64,000 nt of DNA from Pirellulales bacterium (GTDB taxonomy: Bacteria > Planctomycetota > Planctomycetia > Pirellulales > Lacipirellulaceae): positions 1 through 64,000 of the forward strand of contig JANQOF010000055.1 in NCBI GenBank assembly GCA_028279215.1, given 5' to 3'. Positions 51,759 to 59,981 of this stretch are shown here, piece after piece. The stretch's first letter is position 1; the number at the start of each line of letters is the position of its first letter. Under the pieces are notes generated by a model, which was given only the letters and a program-made list of their open reading frames with translations, was not told where the DNA came from and searched no databases. Position numbers and translations under genes: made by a program.

Positions 51759-52623
51759 TCCGCTCCAGTGCCTCGACGTACTTTACTCGCGTCTTGGCAA
51801 CGATCTCATCTGGTAGCTCGGGTGGCTCGCTCTCTCGGTCCCAATCGCTGGCGAGTAGCCAGTCGCGGACGAATTGTTTGTCGAAAGAAGGTTGCGGGCC
51901 GCCTGGCTGGTATTGGTCGGCGGGCCAGAACCGCGAGCTGTCGGGCGTCATCACTTCGTCGATTAGGATCAGCTCGCCATCGGCGTGACCGAACTCGAAC
52001 TTGGTGTCAGCGAATAGTAGGCCAACACGTTCGGCATGGAGCGCGCCGCGCTCGAAGAACTCCAAGCTGCGCGACCTTAGCTCGTCGGCCAAGTCGGTGC
52101 CGATTTGATTGGCCATTTGCTCGAAGGAAATATTCTCGTCGTGTTCTCCCATTTCGGCCTTGGTCGCCGGGGTGAAGATGGGTTCGGGCAGGCGGTCGCT
52201 CTCTACCAAACCAGACGGTAGCTTCACGCCGCAAACCTCGCCGGTTTGCTGGTACTCTTTCCAGCCCGAACCGGCCAAGTAACCACGCACAACGCACTCC
52301 ATCGGCACGACTTCAGCCTTCCTGGTGAGCATGGTGCGGCCTCTCAACGCCTCACGATCGGCACCGTTTGGCAAGTCCATTTGTTCGACGTCGGCGGTGA
52401 TTAGATGGTGCGGCGTATTGAGATGTTCGAACCAAAACTCACTCACGCCGGTAAGTACACACCCTTTGTCGGGGATCCCCGTGGGCAGCACCCAGTCGAA
52501 CGCGCTTATTCGGTCGGTAGCCACCAACAGTAAATGGTCACCGAGGTCGTAAAGGTCGCGCACCTTGCCCTGCCGCACGGGCAAACCCGGCAAATTGCTT
52601 TCGATAAACGGAATCGAGGGCAT
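51730..52623 (-). CDS. purC: Phosphoribosylaminoimidazole-succinocarboxamide synthase
   Basis: A 297-aa SAICAR synthase of purine synthesis, joining aspartate to CAIR with [58 protein letters not shown] and [15 protein letters not shown] are diagnostic. The length is that of the longer eukaryote-like form, common in planctomycetes. ATG 52623 starts directly before the fold; an upstream extension is unlikely. guaB lies 24 kb away, so purine genes are scattered. Confidence 0.96.
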   Translation of the reverse strand: MPSIPFIESNLPGLPVRQGKVRDLYDLGDHLLLVATDRISAFDWVLPTGIPDKGCVLTGVSEFWFEHLNTPHHLITADVEQMDLPNGADREALRGRTMLTRKAEVVPMECVVRGYLAGSGWKEYQQTGEVCGVKLPSGLVESDRLPEPIFTPATKAEMGEHDENISFEQMANQIGTDLADELRSRSLEFFERGALHAERVGLLFADTKFEFGHADGELILIDEVMTPDSSRFWPADQYQPGGPQPSFDKQFVRDWLLASDWDRESEPPELPDEIVAKTRVKYVEALERITGREFGWR

Positions 52624-52836
52624 CTGAAGATCCAATCGGGCGTTGTGCGGCCATTCGCAACGGAGTCGTCGTCGCCGCGATATCCTTGCCCCCAAAGTGG
52701 GCTGTGAATTACACTAGGGCGATCGCCGCGAACAAGTTGGCGGGCGGTCTGTTTTGCGCGTCGCTTGCCTGCCAGCCACCCCGCAAGCATACCGCCGCCG
52801 GCACCGTTGTTCCTAGCCCCGAAGGTCCACTTCCGC

Positions 52837-54288
52837 ATGGGATTGTTGCGACTGTTTGTGCACGACGGCAAGCGGCTGGAAGGTCTCGATCCGACGCGGG
52901 TACACATGATCGGCTTTGAGGAGCTACCTTGGTTCTCGAGCGTCATTGTCTCCGAAGGGCAAATCGTCGTTCAGCGCGCAGAGGACGATTCAGGCGCGGT
53001 GTGCATTCCGTGGAACGTGGCGGGGCGCGGCGAAATGCTGCTGTCGACAGCCACGCTGATGGAGCGCGATGAGCCCTACTTTCTAGAGGTTGAATTGGCC
53101 CGTGGGTTGACGAATCGGCTTCGCAATCAACTTGAGGCGTGGCGACAATTGGGGTTGACGGTTCCTGAGAGCCTTGAGAAAGAAGTGCTGGGAGCCACCC
53201 AAGAGTTCGCCCGCGCCGCGTCGCGGCAGGACGACCCGCCAGCGGCCGCCAAGCACGCCGAACAATCAATCGTCCAGGCCGTCGTTGCCGGCGAACATCT
53301 GGCAACCACTTACGCCGAGCAAGCCTTGGCGATGCGCACCAAAAACTCACCTCTGCACTCGTTGTTGGGCGTCGACTTGAGTGGCACGTTGCCGCCCGAG
53401 GATCTCCGCGAATCCGTTGTCGATACGTTTAATCTGGTGAGCCTGCCGATGTCGTGGCGCGATGTCGAGGCGAGCGAAGGCAAGCGGAACTGGGACAATA
53501 CCGACGGCGAACTGCAATGGGCAAAACGCAATAACCTGAAGGTCGTCGGCGGGCCGCTGCTTGAGTTCGACGAGCGGCGCGTGCCCGACTGGACGTACCT
53601 GTGGGAGGGCGATTACGACACGCTCTCGACCTTCATGCTCGATCACGTTCGTCACGCGGTGAAGCGTTACCGCGGCAAGGTACAACTATGGCATGTCGCC
53701 TCGCGGATGAACCGCCCGCGGGTGCTGTCGCTCAACGACGAGGACCGGCTGCAGATTGTTGCCTCGGCGATTCACACCATTCGCGGGCTCGATCAGCGAA
53801 CGCCAATCGTGGTGAGTTTCGATCAGCCGTGGGCCGAGTACATGTCGACCCAGCAAATCGACCTTGCGCCGATGCACTTTGCCGACGCGCTAGTGCGGGC
53901 GGATTTGGGCCTGTCGGGACTAGGCCTGGAGCTGAACATCGGCAGCCAACCGTTGGCAACCGCGCCCCGTACGCCGCTGGCATTCAGTCGGCTTGTCGAT
54001 CAATGGGGGCTGTTCGAGTTACCTCTGTTCTTGATGCTCACCGTCGATACTCATACGACGAAGAACCGTGAGGCCAACGGCAACAATCATGGCGCAAACA
54101 GCCAAGCCGAATGGGTTCGGCAGTACGTTCCGCCACTGTTGGCGAAGAACTGCGTGCAAGTGATTGTGTGGAATCAACTCTCCGACACCGGCGCGGAGTT
54201 CCCCGGCGCGGGGTTATTCGACGACGTCAACCGACCGAAGCCGATGCTCAGTGCACTCGCAGAGCTTCGTAAGCAGTATCTTGCTTAA
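52837..54288 (+). CDS. GH10-like barrel protein lacking the acid/base residue
   Basis: A 483-aa protein with no signal peptide. Residues about 200-480 follow a GH10 xylanase barrel (FNLVSLPMSWRDVEASEGKR, LKVVGGPLLEFDERRVPDW, VIVWNQLSDTGAEFPGAGLF). The acid/base strand that normally reads WDVVNE reads WHVASR at 285-290, so Asn is Ser and the catalytic Glu is Arg. The nucleophile strand keeps a Glu (E365 in LELNIG). It is therefore unlikely to be a normal retaining xylanase; a carbohydrate-binding or altered role is inferred. The N-terminal 190 residues form a separate domain. It overlaps the next gene by 41 bp tail to tail. Confidence 0.75.
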   Translation: MGLLRLFVHDGKRLEGLDPTRVHMIGFEELPWFSSVIVSEGQIVVQRAEDDSGAVCIPWNVAGRGEMLLSTATLMERDEPYFLEVELARGLTNRLRNQLEAWRQLGLTVPESLEKEVLGATQEFARAASRQDDPPAAAKHAEQSIVQAVVAGEHLATTYAEQALAMRTKNSPLHSLLGVDLSGTLPPEDLRESVVDTFNLVSLPMSWRDVEASEGKRNWDNTDGELQWAKRNNLKVVGGPLLEFDERRVPDWTYLWEGDYDTLSTFMLDHVRHAVKRYRGKVQLWHVASRMNRPRVLSLNDEDRLQIVASAIHTIRGLDQRTPIVVSFDQPWAEYMSTQQIDLAPMHFADALVRADLGLSGLGLELNIGSQPLATAPRTPLAFSRLVDQWGLFELPLFLMLTVDTHTTKNREANGNNHGANSQAEWVRQYVPPLLAKNCVQVIVWNQLSDTGAEFPGAGLFDDVNRPKPMLSALAELRKQYLA

Positions 54289-54700
54289 TTGGCTCTGCTT
54301 CTTCGACATCGGGGAGTTTAGCGTCGGTGTTCTCGTCGCCCAACACGGCTGCGGCGACGCTCGAATGGCTGGTGAGCCGGCTGCGAATCTTCGACTCGCT
54401 GCAGTGGGCCTCCAGACGCTTGGCGCATTTGCCGTCCAAGCCGCAAACTCGTAGCGCGCCATCATGCGCTTCCAATCGATGACGCACTTCGTCGAGTTGC
54501 TCGATCAGCTCTGGAGAGAGTACTTCGAAGTTTGGACCAAACTCCAGCACCACGCGATAGACGAAGTGCTTCGAGACAATCGCCCAGACTTGTTCAGCAA
54601 GCCCTTCTCCCGTTGTCGACTCGCCCGGGTCCAGTCGCAAGAACAACCAATTGGGTCCGCGACTTACATCGACCCGAATTCCACTTGTTGCAGTGTTCAT
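54248..54700 (-). CDS. STAS-like domain protein
   Basis: A 150-aa protein. VDVSRGPNWLFLRLDPG, YRVVLEFGPNFEVLSPELIE, LDEVRHRLEAHDGALRVCGL and AKRLEAHCSESKI follow the beta-alpha pattern of anti-sigma-factor-antagonist STAS domains of the planctomycete type, where the conserved phospho-acceptor Ser is seen in VLSPELI. A 30-residue acidic tail follows. No kinase partner is nearby. ATG 54700 has GGAG about 9 nt upstream. The 3' end overlaps the GH10-like gene. Confidence 0.72.
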   Translation of the reverse strand: MNTATSGIRVDVSRGPNWLFLRLDPGESTTGEGLAEQVWAIVSKHFVYRVVLEFGPNFEVLSPELIEQLDEVRHRLEAHDGALRVCGLDGKCAKRLEAHCSESKIRSRLTSHSSVAAAVLGDENTDAKLPDVEEAEPIKQDTAYEALRVH

Positions 54701-55016
54701 TATGTGTGCTCCGTGCGGGTTGGTGGTGCCACGATGCCAGCGCGAGGGCACAAGCGATTGCGCCTCGAATGCTAGACGCCGATATAATAAGAATCGGTCA
54801 TCGTCGACGCGGAGCAACAGAATCTAAGTCCGTCATTCAGATGTTATCCCACTCCGCCTAGCCATCAATTTTAGTTCGTGACGCACCGCGAAATCAACCT
54901 CAAAATCGCATGCCAATCGCGCGTTGCTAGCAAACATTCGACCATTCACCGCGCCGCAACCGCACACGATTAATCGAAGGCCCACAGGGAGCTTCTAACT
55001 GCTCCTACACGAGGGG
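54701..55016. other. Intergenic region alaS / STAS gene
   Basis: 316 bp, both flanking genes on the minus strand. A weak hairpin (GGAGC ... GCTCC, 54988-55005) lies just after the alaS stop. TATTAT on the minus strand near 54784-54789 could be the -10 of the STAS gene. Nothing else recognised. Confidence 0.35.
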
Positions 55017-57848
55017 TCAGCCTTCAAGCATCTCGCTGATTGTGCGGTGTGCGACACTGAGCGCTTCGGGTAGTTTGGCGGGCTGCTTACCACCCGCTTG
55101 GGCCATATCGGCGCGCCCACCACCACCGCCACCGAGCGCTTTGGCGACGGGACCGATCCATTTGCCCGCACTTGCTCCCGCTTCTTGCAGGTCTTTCGAA
55201 ATGCCAGCGATCAGCGTCACTTTGTCGTGGCTCTCGCGGGCAGCGAGCAGCACAGCGATGCTTTGCTCTTTCTGCCGCAGTTGGTCGATCAACTGGCGCA
55301 TCAGATTTTGGGGAGCGCCGGGAGTCTCGGCAATGACGACGGTGGTCTCCCCCAGCTTGGTGGTCGACTCAAGCAGTTTGTCGGCCGAGAGGGGACCGGC
55401 CGCATCGCGCTGCGCCAGTTGCTTCTTCAATGACTCGACCTCGGCCAGCAGCGACTCGACACGCTCGGCTACGGCAAGCGGAGCGACCGAAAGTTGCCGA
55501 CCTAACTCGGCCAGGGCCAGCTTCGCCTGCTGGTAACTGAACTCGCCGGTCGACTTGGGGAGCGTCTCGGTGGCTGTCTCCGTAGCCGGTTGTCCGCTTG
55601 AGAGTTGCTTCTTGAGCGCTCGTTGGTTCGCAATGAGCGTGGCGACGGCCGCCACGACCTGATCGGCGCCACAACCGACTGCATCGGCCGTGCGCTCGAT
55701 CGCGGCGGTGGTTTCGGCTGCCCGGTCCTCAGCGCGACGCCCAGTCAGGGCGACAATCCGCCGTGTGCCGGCCGATACGCCTTCCTCACTGACAATTTCG
55801 AACGCGCCCACTTGATCGGTGTTGGTCAAATGTGTGCCACCGCACAACTCACGGCTGCTGGCGCCAGAAGCGAGCGGGCCCATCGACACCATGCGTACGG
55901 GGTCGGGGTACTTTTCTCCGAAGAGCATCATGGCGCCTTGTTTTCGCGCATCGGCCAGCGGAAGTGTCTCCCACTTCACCGGCGCGGCAGTCGCTACGTG
56001 GGCGGCCACATCGTCGGCAATCGCCGCCAACTGCTCGGGGGTGACAGGGCTGAGGTTCGTGAAGTCGAACCGCAGCCAATCGGCGTCGACTTTCGAACCC
56101 TGCTGCTGCGCGTGTTCGCCCAGGTGCTTATGCAAGGCGTGGTGCAGCAAGTGTGTTGCCGAGTGGGCACGCCGAATCGCGTCGCGACGCTCGGTGTCGA
56201 CCGAGGCAACGACCGTGGCCCCCTCGGTCATCACACCGTCTTTTAGGTGCCCCGAATGCACCAATAGCTCGCCATCCTTCTGGGTGTCGGTCACCTCGAA
56301 CTCGAAACCCTCGCCGACGAGCTTGCCACTGTCCCCCACTTGGCCGCCGCTCTCACCGTAAAACGGTGTGCTGTCGAGCACCACGCGGACTGGATCGGCA
56401 TGGCCCACTTCTTCCATCTTGTCGCACAAATGGTCGTGCGGCGGCTTGCCTGCTACGATGCCCATGATGATTGCGGTGGCTTCGGTGGTGTCGTAGCCAA
56501 GGAACTCAGTCTTATGGTGCGCTTGCTTAAGCGAATCGATGGGGCCTTTCGATCCCATTACCGTTTGCTGTTCGGTTCCCGACTTGATGCCATGCTCTTC
56601 CATGGCGCGGCGGAAGCCATCCCAGTCAAACGCCAAGTTGTGTTCGGCTGCCAACGACTCGAATAGTTCTGGCGGCACACCATACGTTTGGTACAAGTCG
56701 GCCGCCACCGCGCCATCGACAACGGTACGGTTGTCTCGCTTCATTTCCCCAAACACGGTTTCAATACGGTTGAGCCCGCCATCAATGGTGCCGAAGAAGT
56801 TGGCCTCTTCCTTCTGGATGACACTGGCCACTCGCTCGATGGTTTCGTTGAGTTCTGGGTAGGTTTTGCCCATCACCTCGACGACCCTAGGTACGATCTT
56901 GCACAGAAACGGCTCGCGCAGACCCATCTGGTGGCCGTCGAGCACCGCGCGTCGCAGCAGCCGCTTGATGACGTACTTCTCCTTGTTGGCGCCCGGATAC
57001 ACGTTCTCATGCACCGCGAATGTGCACGCTCGCACGTGGTCGGTGATGCGACGCAGTCGGCGGCCGTCGTCGCTTTGATACTCGTACTTGGCCCCGCAAA
57101 CCTCGGCGGCCGCTTCGACAATGGGCAGCAGGTTGTCGATGTGGTAGTTGGTCGCCACACCTTGCAGCGTGGCTGCCGTTCGCTCGAGGCCCATGCCGGT
57201 GTCAATGTTCTTCGAGGGGAGCGGGCGCAAGTTGTCGGGCGGGTCGCCCACGCGATTAAACTGCGTGAACACCAAATTCCAGATCTCGACTTCCTTGCCG
57301 CCAGACGGGTGGTAATAGATTTCGCTGCATGGACCGCAAACACCATCGGGGCCCTGGCTCGGCGCGCTGGCTGGCCAGAAGTTCTCGTCTTCCTCTTCCC
57401 GGCTGATCCGACTGGTTGGCAGCTTGATTTCTTCGTGCCAGATTTTGGCCGCTTCGTCGTCGTCCTTGTAGATGGTGACGGTGAGCAAGTCGGGATCAAC
57501 GCCAAGCCACTTTTTGTCGGTCAGAAACTCCCACGCCCAGTGGATCGCCTCTCGCTTGAAGTAGTCGCCAAAGCTGAAATTGCCCAGCATCTCGAAGAAC
57601 GTATGGTGGTAAGCCGTACGCCCAACGTTGTCGATGTCGCCGGTGCGAAGGCACTTTTGACAAGTAGTCGCGCGGGTGAACTCCAGCTTCACCTTACCCA
57701 GAAAGTGGTCCTTGAACTGATTCATCCCCGCTGGCGTGAACAGCACGCTCGGATCCCAAGTGGGGACCAGTACGTCGCTGGCCACTCGGGTGTGACCCTT
57801 CGTCTCGAAGAATGCCAAGTACTTTTCGCGAAGTTCGTCGGTTTGCAT
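55017..57848 (-). CDS. alaS: Alanyl-tRNA synthetase
   Basis: A 943-aa enzyme charging tRNA-Ala. The aminoacylation domain starts LREKYLAFFETKGHTRVAS; TYPELNETIERVASVIQKEE follows at about 335. The editing domain has the zinc site HSATHLLHHAL and CGGTH, with GESGGQVGDSG before it. The C-Ala domain ends in ALGGGGGGRADMAQAGG, the usual glycine-rich signature. All domains are complete. ATG 57848 (MQTDELREKY) starts the family sequence. A C/T-rich tandem leader replaces the SD. Confidence 0.98.
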   Translation of the reverse strand: MQTDELREKYLAFFETKGHTRVASDVLVPTWDPSVLFTPAGMNQFKDHFLGKVKLEFTRATTCQKCLRTGDIDNVGRTAYHHTFFEMLGNFSFGDYFKREAIHWAWEFLTDKKWLGVDPDLLTVTIYKDDDEAAKIWHEEIKLPTSRISREEEDENFWPASAPSQGPDGVCGPCSEIYYHPSGGKEVEIWNLVFTQFNRVGDPPDNLRPLPSKNIDTGMGLERTAATLQGVATNYHIDNLLPIVEAAAEVCGAKYEYQSDDGRRLRRITDHVRACTFAVHENVYPGANKEKYVIKRLLRRAVLDGHQMGLREPFLCKIVPRVVEVMGKTYPELNETIERVASVIQKEEANFFGTIDGGLNRIETVFGEMKRDNRTVVDGAVAADLYQTYGVPPELFESLAAEHNLAFDWDGFRRAMEEHGIKSGTEQQTVMGSKGPIDSLKQAHHKTEFLGYDTTEATAIIMGIVAGKPPHDHLCDKMEEVGHADPVRVVLDSTPFYGESGGQVGDSGKLVGEGFEFEVTDTQKDGELLVHSGHLKDGVMTEGATVVASVDTERRDAIRRAHSATHLLHHALHKHLGEHAQQQGSKVDADWLRFDFTNLSPVTPEQLAAIADDVAAHVATAAPVKWETLPLADARKQGAMMLFGEKYPDPVRMVSMGPLASGASSRELCGGTHLTNTDQVGAFEIVSEEGVSAGTRRIVALTGRRAEDRAAETTAAIERTADAVGCGADQVVAAVATLIANQRALKKQLSSGQPATETATETLPKSTGEFSYQQAKLALAELGRQLSVAPLAVAERVESLLAEVESLKKQLAQRDAAGPLSADKLLESTTKLGETTVVIAETPGAPQNLMRQLIDQLRQKEQSIAVLLAARESHDKVTLIAGISKDLQEAGASAGKWIGPVAKALGGGGGGRADMAQAGGKQPAKLPEALSVAHRTISEMLEG

Positions 57849-58151
57849 CTGTAGAGGGGGCAAGGGTCAGGGGTCGGGGATCAGCTCGCTGCTCCCTAAC
57901 CGTATCGGTACGGCTTCCGATGAAATCGGCCGCAAACCCGGCATAGTACCGTATTTACGGTCGGATCGGCAGGGCTCGGAAAGTGATTGCCATACGGGCA
58001 ACCTAGGCCCATAATGGGAGGAGTTCCATCGACTGCTGGTGGATCATTTCTCATTGATGCTACGCAAGGCGATCGCCAGTGAAACGCTGATTTCTTCGGA
58101 GTTCTCCCTTTCCCAAGACCAGCCGTTTCACACCCTTTGTTCGTAGTATCC
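57849..58151. other. Divergent intergenic region alaS / metalloprotease
   Basis: 303 bp without a gene. The alaS side (57852-57885) is a C/T-rich tandem, ATCCCCGACCCCTGACCC on the coding strand, close to that before aroC. No promoter hexamers are convincing. Confidence 0.4.
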
Positions 58152-59003
58152 ATGCAATCTAAGTTTCCTGACCGGCGCGCCGGTGTCGCACTCTGCATTT
58201 TCGTCACCCTGTTCTTATGTCCGGCGTGGCAAGCGGTCGCTTGTGACATGTGTCGACTAGGATACTGCCCGTTGCATGGCGACGGCGGACCAGGTGGCGT
58301 GGTGGCCTCCACTTCCGCTGGCTGGCCGCAGGCAAACCCGGGAGATCCGGTCAACCTGACGTGGAATTACGAGAATATGCTCGATGGCGGGTTGCTCGAT
58401 CCCGATGGCAACTCGATACCCGAGTCGCAAATACGCACCGCGGTTGAGGAAGCGTTCGAGGTGTGGAGCGAAGTCGTGCCCATTCACTTCACTGAGGTCG
58501 AAAGCGGTGGGAACATTCGGTTCCGCCATCGCTGGATCAACGGACCGGATCCGCCCGTGGGCAACCCAACGACCAAAGCCCAGGCGTTCTTCCCAAGTTC
58601 GGGTCGCACCTGGGGCTACGTCGACTACGACAACGGTGACCCGTGGTCCTTAATTGGAACCACCCGCGAACCGGATATCCTCGGCGCAGCGATCCACGAA
58701 ATCGGCCACACAATTGGCCTACGCCACACCAACGTGCCGGAAGCCAATATGTACTGGATCTTTAAGCGTCACACTGGCCCTGGCAGCGGCATGCTGCATC
58801 CGGACGACATCTCCCGCATTCGGGCGATCTATGGGCCCGGAGTCGGTAGTGTGACGCCGCTTTCGTCGCAGATTCCCGAGCCCGGTTCAAGAGCCACTCT
58901 TCTTCTCGCATTACTCACCAGCGGCTGGATACTTCGGGCGCAAAGCTGTCCACGATCCGAATTGGACGAGAGGCCTGTCGGCGTGGCAAAATCAGGAACG
59001 TAA
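58152..59003 (+). CDS. Secreted matrixin-like zinc metalloprotease with PEP-CTERM tail
   Basis: A 283-aa protein with a signal peptide (GVALCIFVTLFLCPAWQAVA). The zinc motif HEIGHTIGLRH has His182, Glu183, His186 and His192, with a Met-turn candidate in GSGMLHPDDISRI, as in matrixins (M10). Mature Cys-rich start (CDMCRLGYCPLHGDGG). Near the end IPEPGSRATLLLALLTSGWILRA is a PEP motif plus a membrane helix, the exosortase sorting tail, although the final basic cluster is followed by 20 extra residues. It would be anchored or processed at the cell envelope. ATG 58152 is chosen because the signal follows directly. Confidence 0.85.
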   Translation: MQSKFPDRRAGVALCIFVTLFLCPAWQAVACDMCRLGYCPLHGDGGPGGVVASTSAGWPQANPGDPVNLTWNYENMLDGGLLDPDGNSIPESQIRTAVEEAFEVWSEVVPIHFTEVESGGNIRFRHRWINGPDPPVGNPTTKAQAFFPSSGRTWGYVDYDNGDPWSLIGTTREPDILGAAIHEIGHTIGLRHTNVPEANMYWIFKRHTGPGSGMLHPDDISRIRAIYGPGVGSVTPLSSQIPEPGSRATLLLALLTSGWILRAQSCPRSELDERPVGVAKSGT

Positions 59004-59028
59004 CAGACTTCAAGCAACACCTGGATCA

Positions 59029-59241
59029 ATGCAAGCTGAACTGCGAGAAATGTTGACCGCGCAGCCGTTCGTGCCCTTCACCGTGGTGATGAGTGACGGG
59101 ACGCACGTGACCGTCAAGCATCCCGAAACGGCCTTACTGACCAAGCACTGGCTGTATGTCACAACCGACGGTGGCGAAACAACTAAGCATCTGTATCTAT
59201 TGCATGTTACACGCATTCAGAGGCAGGAGCAGGCAGCGTAA
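59029..59241 (+). CDS. Small conserved hypothetical protein
   Basis: A 70-aa protein. LREMLTAQPFVPFTVVMSDG, then HVTVKHPETALLTKHWLYV matches a small beta-rich family frequent in planctomycetes ('QPFxPFxxxxxDGxxxxVxHPE'); no function is known. It starts 25 bp after the protease stop and may be co-transcribed with it. No SD is seen. Confidence 0.6.
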   Translation: MQAELREMLTAQPFVPFTVVMSDGTHVTVKHPETALLTKHWLYVTTDGGETTKHLYLLHVTRIQRQEQAA

Positions 59242-59341
59242 GCTTACATCTTCCCCAGTGCATGAGGTCCGGGCACGGGCACAGTCGCACTTCATCCCCG
59301 GCATTTTCGCGCGGGTGCCATCGAACCGAAGCCTTGCAGGC

Positions 59342-59638
59342 TCACGCGCGGCCGCGTTCGCGCGCTTCCCACACGAACCAACACAAGACGAGCGTACAGA
59401 CCCAAAAGTCTGGTGGAAACCTCATCGGAAACTCCCAATCGCGAAAAGAAAAGACTTCACCCGGTGGTATGTACGCCGGAGGCCCTAAAGTGGTTCGGCA
59501 AGAACGCAAATGGTATTCCACACGAATCGAGTTGGGAGTGTGGAATGTGGACTTGTTGAGCGGGGCGCCGCACGCGCTAACAACGGATTTGTAATTCTTA
59601 TCGAGAGCGATTTCCTCCAGTACAACGGCCTGCTTCAA
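59342..59638 (-). CDS. Possible small membrane protein (weak)
   Basis: A 98-aa frame starting from TTG. The C-terminal part, YIPPGEVFSFRDWEFPMRFP followed by DFWVCTLVLCWFVWEA, reads like the end of small planctomycete membrane proteins, and no other frame in this 740-bp gap looks better. The N-terminal half is unconvincing and no SD is present. It may be a remnant of a longer gene. Confidence 0.3.
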   Translation of the reverse strand: MKQAVVLEEIALDKNYKSVVSACGAPLNKSTFHTPNSIRVEYHLRSCRTTLGPPAYIPPGEVFSFRDWEFPMRFPPDFWVCTLVLCWFVWEARERGRA

Positions 59639-59663
59639 TCCTCGAGAAGGTGAGAGGTTTAGT

Positions 59664-59715
59664 GGCCAAAAACAACCGTAGAATTCGCCCGCCGATTTGA
59701 TCTAATGGTGTCGGC
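59664..59715 (+). repeat. Dispersed repeat, copy D
   Basis: GGCCAAAAACAACCGTAGAA at the left and GATTTGATCTAATGG at the right match copies A and B. Same strand as the other three copies. Confidence 0.6.
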
Positions 59716-59981
59716 TGAACAACTACGTTGCTTGGTCATTGAGTCGATGGTCGACTTCGGATCACGGGCGAGTTATTTCCATGTTATCCCCGCATCTTGG
59801 AAAAAACGGCTGGCCAACGAGAACACGCAGATTCCACAAACGTTTGTTTGACAAGCACTTACGCTGACTCGTGCGTCCCGAAGAGGCGGAGTAAATGCCC
59901 AATGAATCGTTTCGGTGACAATTGGGAATTTACTCCACTTGGCGAATCAACCTGACGGGCACTCGCGCGAGACGCTAACCG

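Larger units (their letters stand above)
59242..59981. other. 740-bp region with no firm gene
   Basis: Only a weak minus-strand frame (59342-59638) and repeat copy D (59664-59715) are seen. The recQ promoter should lie near the right end, but no -35/-10 pair is clear. No RNA gene recognised. Confidence 0.5.

Noticed and set aside
56688..57854. A 388-residue plus-strand frame opposite alaS
   Set aside because: alaS is complete and unmistakable on the other strand.
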